Shown: positions 40,692 to 46,064 of the stretch, piece by piece
Numbering within the stretch: the first letter of the stretch is position 1
Layout: every line of letters starts with the position of its first letter
From: JAIXWP01 sp964428835
Lineage (GTDB): Bacteria > Bacteroidota > Bacteroidia > Flavobacteriales_D > Sanyastnellaceae
Length of the DNA: 46,064 nucleotides
Assembly (NCBI GenBank): GCA_964428835.1
Contig: CAYRZQ010000033.1
Location: forward strand, 1 to 46,064
Direction: 5' to 3'
Notes under the pieces: generated by a model
Told to the model about the DNA's origin: nothing
Databases searched by the model: none
The model's input: only the letters and a program-made list of their open reading frames with translations
Program-made: the position numbers and the translations under genes

Positions 40692-41963
40692 TTATTTCTT
40701 TCTAGATTTTGTTGGTTTCGAGGGTGGCGCGACTTCTTTTTGTCTTGGAGGCTCTGGTATCATCACGTTTAATCTGGCGCTTATCTGATTGATTGGAACC
40801 GCAAAGCCAATGCCTTCGATTCCGTAGCCTACATATTTTGAACTTACAATACCTATCAATTCCCCCTTTTCATTGAGCATAGCACCTCCACTATTGCCTG
40901 GATTTACTTTAGCATCTGTTTGAATGTAGCTAAAGTCAGCAAAAGCTCGACGACCGCTAATCACTCCTTTAAACACCGACTGTCCAAGTAAGGTATCAGC
41001 AGGCGTTCCCATTAAATACACAATACTTCCAACTTCTTGCTCCTTCGTACTGGGGAGCAAAGCAGGTAAATTGTTTCGGTCCACCTTTAACAAGGCTAAG
41101 TCGCAGTCTGGATGCTTTCTCAATACCTTGCCATCTGAAACAGAACCATCTTTAAATTTCACCTTTACAGTTTCATTCTGTGCCACCACGTGGAAGTTGG
41201 TAAGAATATAGCCATCACCCGAGATAACGCAACCACTACCATGTCCGTCCGAAGTGATAATGGTTGGAACCGCGTAAGACAAAAAATCCCAATCCAATAA
41301 TGCCGTTCCACCTTTAAGAGAAACTTTTTCATAATTTGATTGATCCACTGCATCAAAACTTTCAGATGACTTAATAAAGGCCATTACTTTCTCTTCAGTC
41401 ATAAACTGATAAAGAATTCTATTTATCAATTGAGAAAAGCCTATTTCCCAGTTACTATTATCTCGATCGGCTATTCGTTCCTCTAGAGAAATATTCTCCC
41501 GCACCAAGACCTTTCCATAATATGAGCTAAGCTCCATATCTGCAAACATCTTCAAATAGACAGCAGTGATGCCAACCTTACTCTTTGGTCTGATATAACT
41601 AAACTCCAAGCGATGAACACGCATACTCAGGTGCAGAGAGTTTTTGTAATCAGGGAAAATTCGCTCGGTCGTATCTATATAATCGCTTTCACTTAGAAGA
41701 CCATAAAGATAACCTTCGAGACCTGAGCTCGCTTCCAATATTTCATCGCTATTAGAAGATAATTTACTGTATCGTCCAGCTTCTCTTTGTTTCTCCGATT
41801 TATAATAACTTTCCGTAATTTCCCCTTCTTTCAAATCAAAATAAATCTCCTCGGTAGTAACATATTTATGCCCTTCTTCCCTTTTGGGAAGTGATGTATC
41901 GGATTGGGCGAATGCTGCAGTGAAACAGAATACGAGCAGTATCAATAAATTTATCTTTTTCAT
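40692..41963 (-). CDS. Exported trypsin-like serine protease, active triad (cassette gene 3)
   Basis: 423 aa. A signal peptide (1-20) precedes an N-terminal region (21-225) and a trypsin-fold S1C/HtrA-like domain (about 235-398). The catalytic triad is intact: His258 (TNFHVV), Asp288 (DCDLALL), Ser358 (PGNSGGA). The domain ends in GFAVPINQI and is followed only by a Pro/Lys tail (PPRQKEVAPPSKPTKSRKK); no PDZ domain is present, unlike DegP or DegS. The N-terminal part contains IFPDYKNSLHLSMRVHRL, also found in the two sister proteins. Its start overlaps the stop of the middle gene by 1 nt (TGATG). The substrate is unknown; a periplasmic or surface role is likely. Confidence 0.85.
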   Translation of the reverse strand: MKKINLLILLVFCFTAAFAQSDTSLPKREEGHKYVTTEEIYFDLKEGEITESYYKSEKQREAGRYSKLSSNSDEILEASSGLEGYLYGLLSESDYIDTTERIFPDYKNSLHLSMRVHRLEFSYIRPKSKVGITAVYLKMFADMELSSYYGKVLVRENISLEERIADRDNSNWEIGFSQLINRILYQFMTEEKVMAFIKSSESFDAVDQSNYEKVSLKGGTALLDWDFLSYAVPTIITSDGHGSGCVISGDGYILTNFHVVAQNETVKVKFKDGSVSDGKVLRKHPDCDLALLKVDRNNLPALLPSTKEQEVGSIVYLMGTPADTLLGQSVFKGVISGRRAFADFSYIQTDAKVNPGNSGGAMLNEKGELIGIVSSKYVGYGIEGIGFAVPINQISARLNVMIPEPPRQKEVAPPSKPTKSRKK

Positions 41964-43504
41964 CAGTATTCTGTATTAAGATTTAAACCCTTGATAATAT
42001 CCTCCGCAGAAACGGCAAAAGAAAGTCCTTCAACCGCTAGTCCCAGGTATTTCTCATTTATAATTCCCACTACCAAACCATTTTGATCAATCAGTGGGCT
42101 TCCATTATTTCCGTTGGATACTTTCGCATCGGTCTGCAAAAAAACAACCCCATTTTGTTCGCGATAACCGCTGACAATTCCAGAACTAATTGATTGCGAC
42201 AATACCTTGTTAACGGGCGAACCGACACAAAAAACATTCTCACCAACCCTTCCAGACGTGGACTTCGAAAGCCTCAAAGAAGCAACATCCGTGGTATCTG
42301 AGCTGAGTAAAACAACATTGCTAACGGGATCTCTCTTTATCACCTTTGCCTTTTTCTTCGCGCCATTGGAAAATATAATATCTACTGAATCATTAGCCCC
42401 AACAATTCGGTGAGACGTGATGGCCAAGCCATCAGGAGAAATCATGCAACCACTGCCGTGAAACCCATCTCCTTCAATAGTTACCTGAGCATCGGCCATA
42501 TTCTGAAAATCGCTCTGACGTTCCAGTGGTGCTCGAACTGATATCGGGTCTCCCTTAGAATAAGCTAAGTTGAAAGCCGCGCGCGTGCGATTATAAAGAG
42601 AAATAAACTCATCACTTTGTAAGGCTTGTGAAAGTCCGTTAATCAATGCATCCCTCATTGATAGAGAACTTTGGTACTGATAAGAAAAGTATCCATTTGA
42701 GAATAATGCAGATTCACTTTTCACATCTACAAAACTCAGTGCATTTCCGAAAATATCACAGAAGGTGTACCTCACATTAATAATCATTGATGTTCCAAAG
42801 TCCCTAATACGATACTCATCTGCTCTTAAGATTTCTATTCCAATAGAAAGACTCTTATCATAATTTTGAAAAATATCACTTTGATAATTTCGGTACCCAA
42901 GATCTTCTAATGTTTGATTCAACCACTGTGGAGGTTCTTCACCAAATCTCGACACAATTGTAGGTCCTTTATCTTTGTTCTTTAGCCAAGATTTATAATC
43001 CTTACAAACATGGAGAACACAGTTATCGGTTTTTAGTGAATCGAGATTTGTTTTCATTTTCACAAACACATCATCATGATTTGAAACCGGAAGCTTTTCC
43101 AGTTCGTCCACAACATATCTCTTTCGATGCATTTTTCCTGCTATCAGATAATCAAGTCCTCCTATCACGCCATAGCTAATCGCTGTGCCGTCTAATGCTC
43201 CGCTGTTTGCGTAAATAATTGTTGCTGCAGGCAAGAAGGTTACTAAAACGGCTGGGTCAAACCTCTTGGGTTTAATTACTGTGCTTTTTGTTTTATAACC
43301 AGACCGAACTGTCGTTACGATGCAGGGTCTATGCTTTCGTATAGAAGCGCCAGCATATTCACTGGTGTAAATATCATTCACATAAACACTAGCCTTATCG
43401 TCCTTTGAAGTTACATAGACTGTTTTTCTTGAAAGAATAGTAGCGCAGCTACTAAATAAAATTACAATAAAAAATACTGTGATTCTGACTAGTTGCGAAA
43501 TCAT
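41963..43504 (-). CDS. Lipoprotein pseudoprotease, trypsin fold with all three triad residues replaced (cassette gene 2)
   Basis: 513 aa from the ATG at 43504 (a TTG at 43516 would overlap the upstream gene). The lipoprotein signal ends at Cys20 (FSSCATIL). Residues 28-80 (VYVTSKDDKASVYVNDIYTSEY) look like a PEGA-type surface module, followed by a hydrophobic stretch at about 84-120. The shared N-terminal domain is at about 211-301 (IFQNYDKSLSIGIEILRA). The trypsin-like domain (about 340-505) keeps GSGCMISPDGLAIT but has Arg366 for His (SHRIV), Asn396 for Asp (SNVVLL) and Asn467 for Ser (GNNGSP). It cannot use the normal mechanism. The rest of the fold is well conserved, which suggests a retained non-catalytic role. 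Confidence 0.83.
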   Translation of the reverse strand: MISQLVRITVFFIVILFSSCATILSRKTVYVTSKDDKASVYVNDIYTSEYAGASIRKHRPCIVTTVRSGYKTKSTVIKPKRFDPAVLVTFLPAATIIYANSGALDGTAISYGVIGGLDYLIAGKMHRKRYVVDELEKLPVSNHDDVFVKMKTNLDSLKTDNCVLHVCKDYKSWLKNKDKGPTIVSRFGEEPPQWLNQTLEDLGYRNYQSDIFQNYDKSLSIGIEILRADEYRIRDFGTSMIINVRYTFCDIFGNALSFVDVKSESALFSNGYFSYQYQSSLSMRDALINGLSQALQSDEFISLYNRTRAAFNLAYSKGDPISVRAPLERQSDFQNMADAQVTIEGDGFHGSGCMISPDGLAITSHRIVGANDSVDIIFSNGAKKKAKVIKRDPVSNVVLLSSDTTDVASLRLSKSTSGRVGENVFCVGSPVNKVLSQSISSGIVSGYREQNGVVFLQTDAKVSNGNNGSPLIDQNGLVVGIINEKYLGLAVEGLSFAVSAEDIIKGLNLNTEY

Positions 43505-43508
43505 TAGC

Positions 43509-44954
43509 TTATTCAAAATTTACGTTTAATCTTTCATTGATATACTTCACAGGGATGGCGAATCCTATTCCCTCAGTAATTATTCCCATTGCCTTTGAAG
43601 AGACAATTCCCACCAAATCACCATTTGCATTGATCAAAGCACCTCCGCTATTTCCGGGACTTATGTGCGCATCTGTTTGTATCAAATCAAGCTTATTATT
43701 CTTTCTCAAGCTGCTTATAATACCTGCTGTGAGTGTTTGTCCCAATTGCGGATCAGCTGGTGTGCCTATCACTCTTACCTTGTCCCCAAGCCGTACTTTA
43801 CTTTCCTTTTTTGCTTGAAGAAACTTAAACTTACGATCAGAGGAAATCTTAAGTAAAGCCAGATCTGAATATGCATCACTGCGAACCAATTCTGCAGCGT
43901 ACTCAGAACCGTCATTCAAAATCACCTTGAGTTTTTTCGTTTTCACACCGGCCACATGGTGATTTGAGACGATATATCCATCCTCACTCAAAAAACATCC
44001 GCTTCCATGTCCGTCGTCTGTCTCAATTGTCACAACCGCTTCAAGCAGTTGATTCACTGATTTATTTGTGTTTGAAGAATTTTTAATACGAAGTAATTCC
44101 TGCGAGCTCACATCAGACATCGCATTGGAGCGTTCTTTTATTTTATCCAGAATTGTCTCTGAATGTGAAATCTCGAAAGCCAGTGCTTGAAATAAATCAA
44201 ATAGTAAAAATCCCCTTTTAGAGTAAGCGTTTAACAAATAGTGACAACCGAAATTATCGAGTTGCAAAATCCCATAACTACCCTCATAGACATTAGTTTT
44301 AATTTGAATTCTTTCGGTGTAAATTGTCGTTCCGTAAAGATCTTTAATGTCTAGAAAAAACGTCGCCTCTCCTATTGCTGTGTAGTTTTTATACGCAGTC
44401 TTGAAGTAAAGCCTCTCAAGTGTTACATCAAGACTTAGTTTTTTTTCTGCATCATTGAAAAATGTATTTGAAGTATCAATCAGTCCTGCTAAAGACAGGT
44501 TATAGGCGAGAAAATTCCCAAAAACCTCACATTCTCCAGTGATAGAATCAACGGTATTCACCGTGTAGTTCTTTTTCATAGGTTTCCCTGAGTCCAAGTC
44601 GCGCACGAAAGTATCGGCTCCATGATTATTCGGTCCAATTTTTAAAAACATAGTTCCAAACTGAAAGGTCACAAGGTCGCTCAACTCACCCTTCATGGAT
44701 TGGAGATTGGGTAGCCTTCCGTTGTTTCTTTCTTTAAGTTCGGTAACCTTTCCAAGATGCGAAAAGGTCCGATACCCTTCTTGAGAAATAACCAGTACTT
44801 TCTGCTTATCTATTTCATTGTCATAGAAGAGTTCAACACCGCCTTCTCCATAGTATTTTCGTGCATTTCCATCGCCGCTCTTCTGAGCAAAAGCTGCTGT
44901 GCTACCAAGAAAAAGGAGAGAAAATAATGAGATTTGAATTAATTTTTCAGCCAT
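43509..44954 (-). CDS. Exported trypsin-like serine protease, active triad (cassette gene 1)
   Basis: 481 aa from the ATG at 44954; an in-frame TTG at 44969 is less likely. A signal peptide covers 1-24 (ending AAFAQ). An unassigned N-terminal region (25-300) includes the shared segment FFNDAEKKLSLDVTLERL. The S1C/HtrA-like domain (about 305-470) has an intact triad: His333 (SNHHVAG), Asp364 (YSDLALL), Ser436 (PGNSGGA). It ends at VKYINERLNVNFE with no PDZ domain. It is the first gene of a three-gene cassette; the next ATG is 4 nt after its stop. A TTG-N19-GCGCTTTG promoter candidate lies 12 nt upstream. Confidence 0.85.
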   Translation of the reverse strand: MAEKLIQISLFSLLFLGSTAAFAQKSGDGNARKYYGEGGVELFYDNEIDKQKVLVISQEGYRTFSHLGKVTELKERNNGRLPNLQSMKGELSDLVTFQFGTMFLKIGPNNHGADTFVRDLDSGKPMKKNYTVNTVDSITGECEVFGNFLAYNLSLAGLIDTSNTFFNDAEKKLSLDVTLERLYFKTAYKNYTAIGEATFFLDIKDLYGTTIYTERIQIKTNVYEGSYGILQLDNFGCHYLLNAYSKRGFLLFDLFQALAFEISHSETILDKIKERSNAMSDVSSQELLRIKNSSNTNKSVNQLLEAVVTIETDDGHGSGCFLSEDGYIVSNHHVAGVKTKKLKVILNDGSEYAAELVRSDAYSDLALLKISSDRKFKFLQAKKESKVRLGDKVRVIGTPADPQLGQTLTAGIISSLRKNNKLDLIQTDAHISPGNSGGALINANGDLVGIVSSKAMGIITEGIGFAIPVKYINERLNVNFE

Positions 44955-44966
44955 AATGGGTGATTT

Positions 44967-44996
44967 CAAAGCGCCAATCTAATTAAAAAAGTTCAA
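44967..44996 (-). promoter_or_regulatory. Candidate promoter of the protease cassette (TTG-N19-GCGCTTTG)
   Basis: On the minus strand, TTG (44994-44996) is separated by 19 nt from GCGCTTTG (44967-44974). The spacing equals that of the strong rpmG promoter and TTTG is kept, but TA of the minus-7 box is replaced by GC. It lies 12 nt before the ATG. Confidence 0.4.
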
Positions 44997-45067
44997 AACA
45001 GCTTTGTAGAACATATTGATTCTATCCATGTTTATGTTACTCATTCGTACTATCGAATGCCAATACA

Positions 45068-45739
45068 ATGTCTGTACATGCTGAAACTTTGCTCATTCAG
45101 ATTGATGAAATGGGCGACCAACACGTAATGACATCCATCGAAACACCGCTTAGAGAGGATGCCTTTGAAATGAGTGATGCGGAAAAAATTGATCAAATAG
45201 AGTCAAAATTCCGTGACATAATGGAAATCCTCGGTCTAGACCTGACTGACGACAGTCTTTCAGGAACCCCTCACCGAGTAGCTAAAATGTACGTCAAGGA
45301 AATTTTTAGCGGATTAAATCCAGCTAATAAGCCTGATGTAAAACTCTTCGAGAACAAGTACCAATACAATGAAATGTTGGTGGAAAAAAACATCACATTT
45401 TACTCGAATTGCGAACATCATTTCGTGCCTATCATCGGGAAAGCGCACGTCGCATATATGTCAAATGGCCAAGTAATCGGTTTATCAAAACTGAATAGAA
45501 TCGTGCAATACTTCGCTAAAAGACCTCAAGTGCAAGAACGCTTAACGATTCAGATCGCAAATGAGTTAAAGAAAATTTTGGGTACCGAGGACGTTGCGGT
45601 TTTAATCGACGCTGTTCACTTGTGTGTGAGCAGTCGGGGTGTGCAAGATGTCAATAGCAGCACTGTCACTTCATACTATGGTGGTGCTTTTGCTGATGAC
45701 GCTACGAAAAGTGAATTTCTAAAATACATTGGATTATAA
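45068..45739 (+). CDS. folE: GTP cyclohydrolase I
   Basis: Converts GTP to 7,8-dihydroneopterin triphosphate, the first step to folate, pterins and queuosine. 223 aa with a variable N-terminus of about 45 residues and a standard core. The zinc ligands are Cys115 and His118 (SNCEHHFVPIIG) and Cys186 (HLCVSSRG). Other landmarks are GTPHRVAKMYVKEIFSG, GLSKLNRIVQYFAKRPQVQERLT and VNSSTVTSYY. It is divergent from the protease cassette across 113 nt. Its stop overlaps the start of the next gene by 1 nt (TAATG). Confidence 0.97.
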   Translation: MSVHAETLLIQIDEMGDQHVMTSIETPLREDAFEMSDAEKIDQIESKFRDIMEILGLDLTDDSLSGTPHRVAKMYVKEIFSGLNPANKPDVKLFENKYQYNEMLVEKNITFYSNCEHHFVPIIGKAHVAYMSNGQVIGLSKLNRIVQYFAKRPQVQERLTIQIANELKKILGTEDVAVLIDAVHLCVSSRGVQDVNSSTVTSYYGGAFADDATKSEFLKYIGL

Positions 45740-46064
45740 TGGCGAGGTATTTAATCATCGGGGGAACCACGGGCATCGGCGCCGAGTTAGCACAAATTCT
45801 TCATGCAAAAGGAAATGAAATTATTGCTACAGGTCGGGGCAACAACCGCCCACCTGTAGGCGAATTTATAAGCTGGGATGCTCATACCGACGAAGCACTG
45901 ACAATCAATACCGATCAGATCGACGGTGTTGTGTATTGCCCTGGTACCATCGCTCTAAAACCTTTTCACCGCTTTACTGACGAGGAAATTCTTCAAGATT
46001 TTAAGATCAATGCATTGGGAGCAGCTCGTGTCTTAAGAGAAGTATATCCTCTCCTAAAAAAATC
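45739..46064 (+). CDS. Short-chain dehydrogenase/reductase (partial, runs off the window)
   Basis: The first 108 codons of an SDR-family oxidoreductase. The Rossmann nucleotide-binding motif is at the N-terminus (MARYLIIGGTTGIGAELAQIL, glycines 8, 9, 12 and 14), and the second conserved strand ends in GVVYCPGTI in place of the usual NNAG. INALGAARVLREVYP matches the helix after it. The start ATG at 45739 overlaps the folE stop (TAATG), so it is co-transcribed with folE. It could be a pterin-related or a general reductase; the catalytic Tyr-x-x-x-Lys lies beyond the window. Confidence 0.88.
   Translation, partial: MARYLIIGGTTGIGAELAQILHAKGNEIIATGRGNNRPPVGEFISWDAHTDEALTINTDQIDGVVYCPGTIALKPFHRFTDEEILQDFKINALGAARVLREVYPLLKK

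Noticed and set aside
40692..44954. Annotation of the three trypsin-fold proteins as DegP/DegQ
   Set aside because: No PDZ domain is present in any of them and the N-terminal regions are unlike DegP.

Overview
The window looks like a chromosomal segment of a member of the Bacteroidota (Flavobacteriia/Sphingobacteriia-like). The evidence is: several TAnnTTTG-type minus-7 promoter boxes; the rpmG-DUF4295 ribosomal pair followed by ftsY and rimO; a fused alpha/beta 2-oxoacid dehydrogenase E1; a LytS/LytTR system with a Y_Y_Y-type propeller sensor; DUF5777- and DUF5723-like outer-membrane barrels; AMPK-type carbohydrate-binding repeats; and a Gram-negative envelope set (kdsA, lolA, lipoproteins). 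Species cannot be named. No phage, insertion sequence, CRISPR array or rRNA was seen.

Layout. 1-4.3 kb: an orphan small protein, katG and an SGNH hydrolase, with clear terminators. 4.4-8.8 kb: tRNA-Ala(GGC) on the minus strand, then a coupled plus-strand cluster (two-lobed retropepsin, four-repeat glycogen-binding-like protein, thioredoxin-fold protein, MazG-like hydrolase). 8.8-15.8 kb: a six-gene minus-strand run starting at dapF (DUF4105 protein, lipoprotein, outer-membrane barrel, kdsA, secreted propeller-like protein). 15.9-23.6 kb: fused E1, then DUF4412 protein, TlpA-like thioredoxin, free-standing 2Fe-2S ferredoxin, YceI protein, propeller histidine kinase and LytTR regulator. 23.6-27.3 kb: PhnA-like protein, then two cytochrome-c-like lipoproteins, OB-fold protein, second YceI and DUF5777 barrel. 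27.3-32.1 kb, minus strand: rpmG-DUF4295 and ftsY-rimO-Kir channel-SH3-like protein-queE. 32.2-34.3 kb: GT-C membrane protein and AlkD-like protein. 34.4-39.1 kb: ftsK, lolA and convergent hemF. 39.1-40.6 kb: amino-acid permease. 40.7-45.0 kb: three trypsin-fold proteins in one operon. 45.1 kb to the end: folE and a truncated SDR gene.

Most genes sit in translationally coupled runs, with stop and start overlapping by 1 or 4 nt. The housekeeping parts are ordinary. The parts that look least described are: (i) the three-gene serine-protease cassette (40692-44954), whose middle member has lost all three catalytic residues and whose members share an unassigned N-terminal domain and lack PDZ domains; (ii) the cytochrome-lipoprotein/OB/YceI/barrel cluster (24281-27281), with CX4CH and CX3CH motifs; (iii) the retropepsin/four-CBM/thioredoxin cluster; and (iv) heptanucleotide tandem repeats that form a double 8 x 7 bp array over the hemF stop codon and also appear inside the ftsK reading frame, where they give a seven-residue periodicity.

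All family assignments come from reading motifs by eye; no database search was run.
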